Source: Phoenix dactylifera (lineage: Eukaryota > Streptophyta > Magnoliopsida > Arecales > Arecaceae). From it: a stretch of DNA of 64,000 nt. Positions 1 through 10,333 of this stretch are shown piece after piece. The position numbers and the translations under genes were made by a program. Each line of letters opens with the position of its first letter. Position 1 is the first letter of the stretch. The notes below the pieces were generated by a model, which worked only from the letters and a program-made list of their open reading frames with translations, ran no database searches and was not told the origin of the DNA. Where the stretch lies: the NCBI RefSeq assembly GCF_009389715.1, contig NC_052397.1, positions 14,208,129-14,272,128 on the forward strand. The letters run 5' to 3'.

Positions 1-696
1 CTTCTTAGTTTGGTTATCACCTTCTTTCTGTATCAGTTTCTGCCCTGGCAAAAAAGGGAAGTTAATGATGGGATTGGGATCTGGGAATTTAGTCTTTGTA
101 AGAACACAGATTATTGCAAGTTGTATTTCTGTAAAAATGGTCCCATGGATGGGTAAGGTTTATTGGTTAGGATAATATACCAGATAGATATCTTTCTCCA
201 TATAATGCTATTCATGTTGGAATTACACAATGCCACTGTGATGAAAGCCCACAGGTAATTGGCTTGTAAGATATGCTGGTGGAATGGTACTACTTGTTCT
301 ACAATTTCTTTTTGGTGGGTAAACTGTCAATTAGTGGTGATTAGATACTGTAGGGGTTTAACTTAAATCTGGGCTCTATCCTCATTTACCTGATTTTATA
401 AGTTGACTACAATGTCCTTTCTTCAGTTGGTGATTGTGAGGAATCATGGAGAAGGTGATTAGTGTGTTGATTGTGGTAGCATTCCATTTCTTATCTTCCT
501 AGAAATGCTAATGAGTTGGAAACCAACCGATCCAAATAGAGTAGCATATTTGTATGCATGAGACCTTTTACCTTCTATTTCTTTCATTCCAATGCTTCAG
601 GCATTTTCTTTTGCTTGTATTTTTCTTGTTTATGTTGTTCTGATTTTTTCATCTTATATTTTTGTATAATGTTCATCCTTTTTTAATTTTTGACAG

Positions 697-2646
697 GCAA
701 ATAGATGAGTACACTCACCTTATTGCAAACATCAAAGCTCAAATAAAATTGGTGTGTGTTATTATCTCTCTCTCTCTCTCTCTCTCTCTTATGCTTGTGC
801 GCGGACACACGAACACACACACATGCACAAAAATATAGCATATGGGCCGAGTAATTTTGAGCCATAGGATCTGCAAAGTCTTGCTTGAACTTGGTAACAT
901 GCTAAGAGTAAATCTTTTCAGCTGCATTGTCATTTTTTTTGAGAGAACAATAGGCACCGAAGTGCATCAAGAATTTTATTGCAGATTATTAAGAACAGAT
1001 ACGAAGAGAACAACTATGGAAAAAAAAGAAGAAAAATGAAGAGGGAAAAAATAAAGCAAAAGGAGAAGGTCCAAAGGCTGAAGGCCTTCTCATTTTACCA
1101 TCAGTTTCTGAATAAGTAATTCACATCCTCTACGTCTATCTAAGAAAGCAGCAGTCTCCAAGAACTCGGCAACCCTTTAGCTCATCGGATGACATCCATT
1201 ATCTCCCAGAGTCTCCTTTATGAACACCCTTCTACTCTTCTCTGACCATATCTGCCGACTGATAGCTGCGACTGTCATGACTCATTCTTTTTTCCATCCC
1301 TTACTCTTGTCCTTCATCATGGATAGGTTAGATCTACCTTGAGCCAGTCTACTACGGTACTTCAGCAATCTCCATAAATGTATACAGACTTTCTCTGCAA
1401 ATTTGCAGTTTAAAAATAGATTATCGAACGATTCCCACATTCAAATTGTATTACTAGTAGTGATGCATTAACTGATCTCTCTAACACAAAAGAAGAAAAG
1501 TTCAAACAAACTAAAGGTTTTATGTGTTGAAGGCTGGATCAAATTGCGTTTCCTCTATAAATTATAGTGACAACTGATAAGGTGGAAGACATAGGAAACT
1601 TTAATATTTCTAGGTATGTTAGTAATATTTGAAAATAAAGATAATTTGTAGAGCTGGATAAAATAAGTCAAAATTCAGAAATAAATGAATAAGATTTCAA
1701 AAAGAGAGTGAAAATTTGAATATACACTTCTACACTTATTGGAAATCTTATTTTATTATATTTTGATATGTTAACCAAAAATAATAACAATAATAAATAT
1801 CCTTGTGAGCTATGCTCAGATTTCTGTTAGGTCAATAACGCAAATGAATTTACAAACATGACATATAGCTAAGTTTAAAGTTCCTAGCTGGTAAACGAGA
1901 CGTGGTATTTAAGTTACCAATTTTCAAAAGGTCACCTAAGAGCCTATCTTTTCTTCATGAAGGGACTTACCATCTATCATCATCACAACTCATGTGTGCT
2001 CAAGTTGCATAGGCAAGCTGATCGGACCTATGTAGGCATCTGGCAGCTCGATATGTGGCTGAGGGCCAATGCAGTGCAGTCCACCTTGTGGGCTGTGGCA
2101 TCTGCATAGGTGAGCTCATAAGCAGCCGCATGAACCAGATTTTGGAACACTGGGAAACTTCTAGACCAATTTAATGAAACCAAGGGAGCGGTAACTTTGT
2201 GATGATTTTATATATCTGCTTCACAGAAACATGGACGAGTTTCTAGATATGAGATAAGATGAAACAATGTCATTTGACAGCCAAATTTGGTCAGTCATCG
2301 TTTGTTAGGTTGTTGTTGACACTGTGTAGGACCATTGCTTGCATCTAGAAGGCATGCTTAAATTGTAACCTCTTTCATCAATTCGTTAAGGGATTATACA
2401 ATCCTAGTCACCACCCTAAAAAAAAAAAAACCGAATATGATAGAACATTTTTAAGATGCCATCATCATCATATTGATCAATTGATCAAAATGCATCTTGA
2501 ATATTATTACATCATTTCATCTTATGTTGACATTTGGTGGGTTCTATCTGTATTATCCAATTTTTAATTAGCTTTTACATGCTAACATAGTGTGCTTTCA
2601 GGTTAGCGAAGGCATTCGAGAGTTGCTTCAAATACCAGCGGAATGA
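697..2646 (+). CDS. C-terminal two exons of an unidentified gene (partial)
   Basis: Two exons that join in frame are visible. Exon 697-751 follows a T-rich tract and a ..GACAG acceptor and ends at G|GTGTGT. Exon 2602-2646 follows TTTCAG and ends in TGA. The joined 32 codons end in VSEGIRELLQIPAE and read as an amphipathic helix with alternating charged and hydrophobic residues. The protein begins outside the window, so the family cannot be named. The intron between the exons carries a (TC)n microsatellite directly after the donor and a decayed L1-type LINE tail on the opposite strand. The exon call rests only on splice signals and frame continuity, so it needs transcript support. Confidence 0.45.
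765..789. repeat. (TC)n microsatellite
   Basis: A run of about 12 TC units lies 13 bases inside the intron that follows the exon at 697-751. It is followed by CA-rich sequence. Confidence 0.9.
960..1440 (-). pseudogene. Decayed L1-type LINE, zinc-binding RT tail
   Basis: Reading the minus strand with stops and indels gives ESFDNLFLNCKFAEKV, then after about 45 residues AAISRQIWSEKSRRVF. This resembles the zf-RVT (reverse-transcriptase zinc-binding) tail of plant L1 LINEs, which has a C-x-FA-x-x-W motif followed by an 'AAI-x-W-x-IW-x-ER-x-x-R-x-F' stretch. Several stop codons interrupt it, so it is a relic. The call is by eye from the family pattern. Confidence 0.45.
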
Positions 2647-4499
2647 TGTGCATCATCTTCAGTTTGATGGGTCTGTAGCTTTGCTGATGCTGCATACAGC
2701 AAGATGGACGAATCATTTATGCAGAAGATAATCACAGCTTAGAGTTGCTACACTTTAACCAACACCATCATGCAGTTCACTAATTTTTGTACCTCTAGAT
2801 ATTCTAATTAAATTACAGCAGATGTACAAGTTTGATGGAAGTGTATCAACATGCGATCCTGCTGGCAATGCAGAATTTTAGCAGGGCCATTTTATAGTCA
2901 AACAAAAACAAACATGTATTATATTTAATTAGCTTCTAACTAGTGGGACATATTTACTGCATTGGATGATATTTCAGAAGTAATGTTTTAAGATCTTATG
3001 TGATGGCTTTATGTTTACCAGAATTCAGTGCCTGATATTTTAATCTGTATGTGCACTAAATTGTCTCTGGCTGATTTGAGAGCTGCAGCTGGATTTCCAG
3101 CAAATAGAGTTTGACCTATAGTATAAAGAAATTAAGAGTGGATCATCTAGAGTAAGAGAGCTCCTAATCCCAGTCCTGCTGTTGACACTGGAAGATTTTC
3201 ATAGGCAAATGCTGCAACTGGGCTACAACCAACTGGCCTACACCTGGAAATTTCATGTAGACCAAAGTTAACTAACGAGATTACACTGTTCGAAATTGGT
3301 TTTCTATAAACATTTTTCCTATCATATAATTTGAGACTATATTTGATTTTAGATTTTTGTTCGTAGTTTCACATCACATCCACTTTAAACATCTTTTTAT
3401 AATATCTATTTTTTGTTCCACTGGTGTTATCGTTTTGCTCATGTAACTTTGTCTTATTATTGCCCTATTGGTATGCAATAATCAAACCACTCTAAATAAC
3501 CAATGTCCAGCTAAAAAGCAAGGCCTCCTTAAGTTATTTCTTTAGATGTTCTATATGCTTGATTTTCTAATTTCATAAAAATAATGGAACTATTACTTGT
3601 ATTGAAATGTAAGGAAACATATTTTTAACTTTGAAGTTTGAGGACAAAATCTCCTAGTAGAATGGGTGGTGGCTCTCTATCTCGGTTTTGAGGTTTACTG
3701 AGAGGATAAATTTGAGAAAGTCCATGTGACATTAGGCATGAGGGTAGCAAAAATGTACCACAACCTGAGGCTACCATGAACAAGGCAAGGTTTTCTTCTC
3801 CACTTTGATATTAATTTCTACTGATGTTCGACAATCACCAACATATCATCATATATAAAATCTCACTCCTCATCATCATATCTTATGTCAGCTTTGACTA
3901 TTTTATATATTGTTTGCCACTTTTAAATCTTTCTTTTCAATATTTAATATTTCATTTAATCATTAAATCTTAAAACTATATAAAGCAGCCATGTTTCCTG
4001 ACTTTTCCATTTTCATAATAACTTTAATTAGATCTATCAATTTGAGATCTAAATCATGCTAAAATTCTATAAAAAAATTAATAGTTGTTATCCTCTGACA
4101 AGTCCAAGAACATTAAATCTTCTTAAATTAAGATTCTTATGGTTTTATGCATAATAAATTTATCCTGCAAAAGCTTATAATAATTTATTAGTCATAACAA
4201 AACTTAATGTATCTCTATTAACAATGTAATATATTTAATAAATCTTAAATAATTTTATGAGAAAGATAGTTTATACTTGTTCTGTGCTGAAATCTTTTTA
4301 TAATCCATTGTATATCTAAAATCTTTAGTAATACATAGCCAAGTATATTCGAACGTGCATTGTAACTAGTATTATAATAAACACACTAAATGATAAAGAC
4401 AATTAAGATCTTAGAAACCCATATTTTCCAAAGAAAATAAATAAAAAAACCTTAAATAAACGCGTCAAAGTTGTAGTAACCCTGGCCCAGCCGATATTT
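2647..4499. other. Gene-poor AT-rich stretch
   Basis: The first few hundred bases are probably the 3' UTR of the preceding gene. The rest is AT-rich, with no ORF that resembles a protein, no tRNA and no clear mobile-element ends. Confidence 0.5.
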
Positions 4500-4691
4500 T
4501 GATGGTTGTGTCGGTTTGCGTTTCGTCCCTTTCTTTCGACCTTTCTGCTCGCCTTGCTCTTTCTTGTCCATCGACCGCAATCGGGCAATTAGCCGGGATC
4601 GAGGCTTCGTCGCGGTTCGAAGATCGGTTTCTGAATCCCGCTTCTTCTTAGCAGTGACTTCCTTTGGATCCAGAGCTCCAGTTACTGAAGG
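4500..4691 (+). other. Probable 5' UTR exon of the TMEM230 gene
   Basis: A sharp rise in GC and pyrimidine content, typical of a plant first exon, starts near 4480 after an AT-rich stretch. It ends at a good donor, GAAGG|GTATCA (intron from 4692). No family-like coding sequence is present. The next same-strand exon with strong coding signal is TMEM230 at 11458, whose upstream flank has a plausible acceptor (..CTCATAG, about 11394). The exon would belong to that gene, separated by a transposon-filled intron of about 6.7 kb. Transcript data are needed, because it could equally start an unrelated non-coding unit. Confidence 0.35.
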
Positions 4692-5368
4692 GTATCAACC
4701 TCTTTGTCCCCTCCGTTTCCCTTTTGTTCTCCGCCCTGTTGTTATCGAATTGGATTAGAGTTTTGTTAATTTATATTTGAGTGCTATTCTTTCTCCCAAA
4801 GTTCATAATTTTCAGAAAAAAAGAGACGTCTTTTTGTTTATATGAGGGCAGGAAAATATTGGTTGGCTGCATATCTAACGTAAATTTCAACATTCGATTG
4901 TTTATTCTCTTCTGGTTATTCCCTGTCCTTTAATGGAATTTGGTAGGATTAGAATGAACTTCCTAAATTCATCATTTTTTTGGGGGGGCAAAGAGACCAC
5001 CTTTTGGATATAATTTGTAATTTTTTTTTACCTTCATCACAGCTATGTAGGATATCGGTTCTTCTGAATCCTTCGTTGGCTAATGACGTCCAGCTCTTTT
5101 GTGGAACGAAATTTGTTATGTATTTTCAATTGATTCGATGCCCTAAATGTTCTGCATATAGCTGGATTTCATTTGATTCTGTTCTTTGTAGACGGTATAT
5201 ATGGTGGGATTTCATGATCAGTTGCTTTATTTGATTCTCTTATCATGGATTTCTAGTTCGCCGTAGTTGCCGCCCTTGATGCGACAATGTCTGGCTTGCC
5301 CCTGTGTCCTCCCTCCGCTGGATTGGGGGATGGTTGGGGCGGGGATCCAGAGTTGCTGATGGACGTGC

Positions 5369-5419
5369 TACCTCATTGATCCTGCCAGTAGTCATATGCT
5401 CGTCTCAAAAATTAAGCCA
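5369..5419 (+). pseudogene. Fragment of the 18S rRNA 5' end
   Basis: These 51 bases match the start of eukaryotic 18S rRNA, including GATCCTGCCAGTAGTCATAT and the following GTCTCAAA-ATTAAGCCA. About four substitutions are seen against the universal plant sequence. The match stops abruptly at ATTAAGCCA, so this is a displaced rDNA scrap and not a functional gene. The GC-rich 90 bases upstream might be external spacer, which I cannot confirm. Confidence 0.85.
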
Positions 5420-5654
5420 CCTTTTGCCAGCAATTCTGTCGAACTGAACACATGCGACACCCTTGAGTGCCTGCAAGCAACCCGACCTCTCGGGTCTACT
5501 GCAACACTCATGCGCACTTCCGTGCCATAGGATAGACTCTTCCCAAGAGTGCTCCACAACTTTGCACAGGAAGATGACCTATGATCGTATTATTTCATAC
5601 ATAAGCTCACTGCTCAAGAAAGTCAATCTTTTTTTCCAAATTCTTTTGGATGTA

Positions 5655-5880
5655 TAAAATAATGTTGGGAATAAAGACAAAGATAGGATTCCAAATAAGA
5701 TTGAAGGATAAGAGATATCTCAGAGTGAATAGAGTAAATTGAACCCTGTTAGATTAAGTACAGAGATGCTTCCGGGGTATTATGTGATCAAATGCATGCC
5801 TAGGTAACATACAAGGAAATCTTATAGAATGGCAATAATTCTTGCTATGCTGTATGGCTTAAAATGTTGGGCAATAGAAA
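5655..5880 (+). pseudogene. Decayed RTE-type LINE, left fragment
   Basis: Frames read in pieces on + give KYRDASGVLCDQ and later AMLYGLKCWAIE. These match the end of the reverse transcriptase of plant RTE-clade LINEs ('...ASGVLCDKK...', '...AMLYG-ECWAVK'). Stops and frameshifts are frequent. The sequence is cut at 5880 by the LTR retrotransposon and resumes at 10334. Confidence 0.7.
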
Positions 5881-6253
5881 TGATGCAGGACAACTGCAGG
5901 AAGGAGAGGGAAGGGGGAAGAAGAGGAGGGGAAGAAGAAGAGGGGAAAAAGAGAAGGGGAAGAAGAAGACAAGGAGGCTAATTTTCATTCATCATTCATT
6001 AAACCCTAAACATGAGGATGGACCCATATATATAGGGTCACAAAATAACAAATAACCCCTACAAATAAAATAATTCCAAAAAGCTCCTAAAATGACAATA
6101 TGCAAATAAACCCAAATGACAATATGCAAATAAACCCAATCAACATAAAATAAATCAATCTAAAATAAAATCAGGCTGGCTGAATCGGCTGGGACCCGCT
6201 GAGCTGGCTGGATCCTGTGGCGACCGGCTGACCTGGCACTGGTGTCCGCACCA
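5881..6253 (-). repeat. 3' LTR of the gag-chromodomain element
   Basis: This 373-bp copy is identical to 9961-10333. On the minus strand it starts TGGTGCGGAC and ends CTGCATCA. A TATATATA motif lies near 6026-6036. The chromodomain reading frame runs into this LTR and stops at 6160. Confidence 0.95.
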
Positions 6254-7191
6254 ACTCTCCTCGGGTGGGAAGAAGTCGACCTCGACGAAAGCGGTTCGGT
6301 AAAGCCCCGGTAGTACTCCAACAAGTTCGGATCAATCGGCGGTATCTCCTCGCGCTGGATCCAAGTGTAGCCGGACCTTGGTCGTCCTCGCCAACGAACC
6401 AGGAAATGCTGGATGCCTCCATCACTGGTAAAAACTATTTGCTCGGCTAAAATAGAATCAATATACTCTTTTTGTGCTCGATGGAGGGTAAAAGGAAACG
6501 AAGATGGCATGAAATCAATAATGGGATAAACAACGGGCGCAGGAAAGTGTGCAGCAAAAGAGTCATCAGGGATTGCAACCAAATCTGTAATAGTAATAGT
6601 AAGGCTATGACCAAAATCAAATGGAAAGTCAATGGCATAGGCTTCAGTGCCATCCTTGCGCAACACCCTAAATGGTTCAATACTAAGAGACTGCAATTCC
6701 TTAAGATGGATCATTACGTAACCCCAAATTTGAAATTCTTTAGCATGGAAATCAGCTTGCATCTTATACTGAGCAGTACATGCATGAATGCCCTTATGAA
6801 TTTCCTGATACAACTTATGAATGTGTTGTGTAAATGCATATGCAGGCTCAGAAATCCTAACATCAATTTCGATGGATTGTGCGAGGGCATATCCAACTAC
6901 ACTAATGGTAGACTGGTCAGACTCGTTATCTGACTGTGCAAGCGAGCTAGGTGGAGTGTGGGTGCATCCTAGGGTTTCAGGTTTGTCATCACACTCTTCC
7001 TCAATGTCCTGAATGTCATCGAGGTTTGGTTCATAGATTTGCTCCTTTAAGTCATCTATATCACCTCCCTGCTCTTGCTGAGCAATAACGAAAAATTTGT
7101 TCGCACATTGGGAGGTAACATGACCAAAACCTTGGCATTTGTAACACCGAATTTTGGATGTGGTTTGGGAGGCTCACCAAGCATTCCCTTG
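6160..7191 (-). CDS. Fused zinc knuckle / integrase C-terminus / chromodomain ORF
   Basis: After a TGA at about 7192 this minus-strand frame stays open for over 340 codons. It reads TTSKIRCYKCQGFGHVTSQC, a gag CCHC zinc knuckle. An acidic linker follows, then LYQEIHKGIHACTAQYK and later IWGYVMIHL, which is the end of a chromovirus integrase. The last part is a chromodomain (IDSILAEQIVF..GIQHFLVRWRGRP..YTWIQREEI) with its aromatic and tryptophan positions kept. It stops inside the 3' LTR. The whole pol block between gag and integrase C-terminus is missing, yet the join is in frame. Chromodomains direct integration to chromatin. The frame has no ATG near its 5' end and lies in the -1 frame relative to gag, so expression would need a frameshift, or a single-base indel has split one ORF. 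Confidence 0.85.
6254..6262 (-). other. Polypurine tract of the LTR element
   Basis: On the minus strand GAGGAGAGT directly precedes the TGGTGC start of the 3' LTR. This is the expected place and composition for the plus-strand primer of reverse transcription. Confidence 0.7.
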
Positions 7192-8069
7192 CCATTAGTG
7201 TCTCGGCCTGTGACATGGGCAATAGGAGGGGGCCTATGAGTAGTGGACCCTACAGAAGGTTTGGACCCTAAGGAATTAAGGCCGGTGGGAGTGCTCCGTG
7301 TGTCAGGGCGCCTTACAAATGTGGACTTAGTGTTCCATCGGTTTAGGAGATCGTCTTGGTAGTTAAGGGGCAGGTATTTTTCTTTAAGTCTCTCTTTCAT
7401 CTTTACCCAATCAGTTACTTCATGTTGATGTTTCCTAGCTAACAGATGTTCGGTACTTTGCCAGAAAAGTTTAGCTCGACCAATGAGCTTCATTCTGGCG
7501 AACCGAGCCTTCTTCTTTTCAGACAAATTATACCACTCAAAGAAGTGGTCCATTTCATGCAACCAGTCTGAAAAGATCTTTGGGTCATTGCGACCATCAA
7601 AGGTAGGGGCTTGAACCCGGATGCCTTTCATCACATCTTCAACATGGTCACGAGGTTCACTGGGCTCTACGTTATATCGGCAACCTCTATCAATATTAGG
7701 GAAGGGACCAGGTCCTCTAGGGCGAGGGTAGGCATGATGATGACCTGGAACAGACCTATTACTAAAATTGCCCTGCCGAACAGAGCCTTGTTGTTCTAGG
7801 ACATGTTCTAGGGTTTCGTCTCCTTTAAGACCCGGTAAATGAAAGGTACCAGCTTTCTTGGGTTCAATAACCCTCTGAAGTGAAGCCTCAATTGAATCAA
7901 ATCGGGCATTAACTTGGGTGGACATTGTGGTTAGGTCATGAATTTGGGCATTGTTGTTTTGGACTTGAGCATTAGTGTCTTGAATAGCTTTTAATAAAGC
8001 TTCGATTTTGGAATCCATGCCTAATTGGGACTCAGGATGAGATGCGACACAACCACTACGTAGATGCAT
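7056..8069 (-). CDS. Retrotransposon gag polyprotein (Retrotrans_gag)
   Basis: The ORF starts at ATG 8069 (MHLRSGCVASHPESQ). A helical N-terminal part with N/Q-rich repeats comes first. The capsid-like Retrotrans_gag core follows: RVQAPTFDGRNDPKIFSDWL, then DHFFEWYNLSEKKKARFARM and AKLFWQSTEHLL. Gag forms the virus-like particle in which reverse transcription occurs. The natural C-terminus is lost from this frame near 7160, because the zinc knuckle continues in the -1 frame, and the last ~35 residues of this ORF are read out of the ancestral frame. It is otherwise uninterrupted, which fits a recently active non-autonomous element. Confidence 0.85.
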   Translation of the reverse strand: MHLRSGCVASHPESQLGMDSKIEALLKAIQDTNAQVQNNNAQIHDLTTMSTQVNARFDSIEASLQRVIEPKKAGTFHLPGLKGDETLEHVLEQQGSVRQGNFSNRSVPGHHHAYPRPRGPGPFPNIDRGCRYNVEPSEPRDHVEDVMKGIRVQAPTFDGRNDPKIFSDWLHEMDHFFEWYNLSEKKKARFARMKLIGRAKLFWQSTEHLLARKHQHEVTDWVKMKERLKEKYLPLNYQDDLLNRWNTKSTFVRRPDTRSTPTGLNSLGSKPSVGSTTHRPPPIAHVTGRDTNGKGMLGEPPKPHPKFGVTNAKVLVMLPPNVRTNFSLLLSKSREVI

Positions 8070-8399
8070 AAAATGAATAACAAAATGTATGATCCTACCA
8101 ACTATAGAGGTTCCTAAGTAGACCTAATGCATGAAAGTAATTTAATATAGCAAGGTATATGCTCAATATAATCGGAAGCTAACTCAAGCAATTGAAATTG
8201 GCTTTGAATTACGTAATAAATTCAGATAAGTAGTTGCAGTCAAATAGTACTAGTTTTCAGTGCGTTGCAGGGCTGCACAGAGCCTCAAAGAACTCCCAAA
8301 GCTTAGATAGCTCTACAATTAATAACAAAGATAGGCTACTACTAGGATTTTGGTGTTGTTTGGAGTGGATGTGTTGAATTTTCAGGAAGCAATATCAAT

Positions 8400-9940
8400 A
8401 GAGCACTTAAGAGTTAATTAATTCTAAATTTAGATAAACAAATAAAATTTGCAGTAAAGAAGAAACCTGACCTGGGTTGGGGCGACGATCAATTCTGGTT
8501 GGTGGGCTTGCGCAAGAAAGGGCCTGTTGAAATTGGGCCCAAAAGGCCTGCGGGTTAGGGGCCCGCAGCAGAGAAAGCAGGGTGGGCTTTGAGAGGGGTG
8601 TGCGGGTGGTTTGGGCCCGATGAGGAAGGAGGGTGGTAGGGTGCGTGGAGTCGGCCCGTGAAGGAAGAGGAGGGGGGGCGAAATGAGCCTGAGGTGGTGT
8701 GAAGAGGGTTTCAACATCCCATGATGAAATAAAAGAGGGAGGGAGTGGGGTGAGTGGGGGGGGGAAGGCGGTGAAGTGGTGGTGGAGGCGGTGGTTTTGC
8801 GGTGTGCGATCAGAGGGGGGCAGCGGTGAAGCAAGGAGGGGAAGGAGGCAGCGGTGGTGGCAATCGAGCGGTTGCGGGAGCGGCGGGGACGGCGACGGCA
8901 AGGCGGCGCGGCTCGGTGGCGAGGGAGAAGATGGGGCTCAGGCGATGGCGGATCTTGGCGGCGGCAGGAGGCGGCACGGGCGGAGGCGGTGAAGGCGGAG
9001 CGGCACGGGCGGAGGCGGCGCGGCACGAGCGGAGGCGGCACGGGCGGAGGAGCTCGGGTGGGATGCTCGGCGACGGTGTGCGTCGGCGGGGAGGCGGCGC
9101 TGCGGTGGAGTTCTCGGGGAAGAAAGGTGAATAGTTTTTTTTTTTTTGTTCTCTCTTTTCTTTTTTTTTTCTCTTTCTCTCTCTCTCTTTTTTTTTTTTT
9201 TTTTTATAACAGAGATCCGGTAGTGTTCGGGTTAACGGGCACAACTCGCTCCGCTAACCCGTTTCACGCCCGATACCATTTTTTTTTATGAAACCCAAAA
9301 GGATTCGGGTTAACGGGCAGGATCCGACCCGATAACCTGTTACATACCCATTAGCGTGTTCCTTCTTCGTGGGTTGTTGCAGGTGGTTACGCCAGTGTCC
9401 GTGGCGATCGGCGCGTGGGGTACGACAGCGGTTGAAGACGGTGGGGGCTCGGGAAGGAGGGGCGGCGCTCTTCTCCGTGGAGCGGAGGTGGGCTTCGTCG
9501 TGGAGGATGGTCTCGAAGTAGGGGACACGGCGGCCGGCGTCGTGCTGGATGGGCCGCACGCGGGGGCTCTGCAGCTTCTTCCGCCTGTGGTGGCGACCGG
9601 ACTTCGCGGCGACGGCTGCAAGGAAGGGGCCGCGGCGGTAGATAAGGGCGGTGGCGTTCTTCGTCCGGATCCGGCCACGGTCAGCGGCAACACAGGACGG
9701 CAGATCGGCGTCGGAGTGCTCGGGAGCGGCGCACGGCAGCAGTGGTGGAGCATGCGGGCGCGGTTCTTCGCCGGCCGTCTCAGGCCTCCACGTTCAGCTT
9801 CCGTTTTTTTTTTTTGTTTGGGGAGGAAGAGGAAACGGATCACTCGGAAGGGGCTCTGTTTGGAGGCTCCGGCGTGGAAGAACAGGAGACAAACCCAGCA
9901 TAAACCGGATCGAGGCTTTGGCAACAGAGGCAAAGCCTGC
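8400..9940 (-). other. GC-rich, repeat-containing leader of the LTR element
   Basis: About 1.5 kb between the primer site and gag is much richer in GC than its surroundings. It holds short tandem GGCGGCACGGGCGGA-like repeats (about 8965-9055), long T and CT runs (9135-9205), and a 16-base repeat TTCGGGTTAACGGGCA at about 9227 and 9304. Several overlapping Pro/Ser/Arg-rich ORFs exist on both strands, but none resembles a known protein. They look like by-products of composition. It may be captured host or MITE sequence, or may serve in packaging; the function is unknown. Confidence 0.55.
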
Positions 9941-9944
9941 CAAA

Positions 9945-9956
9945 GCTCTGATACCA
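9945..9956 (-). other. Primer binding site (initiator-Met tRNA)
   Basis: The minus strand reads TGGTATCAGAGC four nucleotides after the 5' LTR end. This is the standard plant primer site complementary to the 3' end of initiator methionine tRNA. Confidence 0.9.
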
Positions 9957-9960
9957 AAGC

Positions 9961-10333
9961 TGATGCAGGACAACTGCAGGAAGGAGAGGGAAGGGGGAAG
10001 AAGAGGAGGGGAAGAAGAAGAGGGGAAAAAGAGAAGGGGAAGAAGAAGACAAGGAGGCTAATTTTCATTCATCATTCATTAAACCCTAAACATGAGGATG
10101 GACCCATATATATAGGGTCACAAAATAACAAATAACCCCTACAAATAAAATAATTCCAAAAAGCTCCTAAAATGACAATATGCAAATAAACCCAAATGAC
10201 AATATGCAAATAAACCCAATCAACATAAAATAAATCAATCTAAAATAAAATCAGGCTGGCTGAATCGGCTGGGACCCGCTGAGCTGGCTGGATCCTGTGG
10301 CGACCGGCTGACCTGGCACTGGTGTCCGCACCA
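9961..10333 (-). repeat. 5' LTR of the gag-chromodomain element
   Basis: It is identical to the LTR at 5881-6253 over 373 bp. It is followed on the plus strand by AGAAA, the target duplication. Confidence 0.95.

Larger units (their letters stand above)
5881..10333 (-). mobile_element. Young non-autonomous Ty3/gypsy chromovirus-like element (gag + chromodomain)
   Basis: A complete LTR retrotransposon of 4453 bp lies in minus orientation. It has 373-bp LTRs that I read as identical base for base, and a 5-bp target duplication AGAAA (5876-5880 and 10334-10338). A primer site TGGTATCAGAGC (minus strand, 9945-9956) sits 4 nt from the 5' LTR, and a purine tract lies next to the 3' LTR. Coding content is gag with a zinc knuckle, then directly the integrase C-terminus and a chromodomain. 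Protease, RT, RNase H and the integrase catalytic core are absent. It must therefore have moved with proteins from a relative, and recently, since the LTRs have not diverged. It is inserted in an RTE LINE inside the presumed 5' intron of the TMEM230 gene. Confidence 0.95.

Noticed and set aside
7140-7192. Programmed -1 frameshift site between gag and chromodomain ORFs
   Set aside because: TCCCAAACC is present but not in the phase needed for a slippery heptamer, so a simple indel is at least as likely.
8407-9291. Long Pro/Ser/Arg-rich ORFs on both strands
   Set aside because: They overlap each other in GC-rich repeat sequence, have no family resemblance, and lie in the leader of the LTR element.
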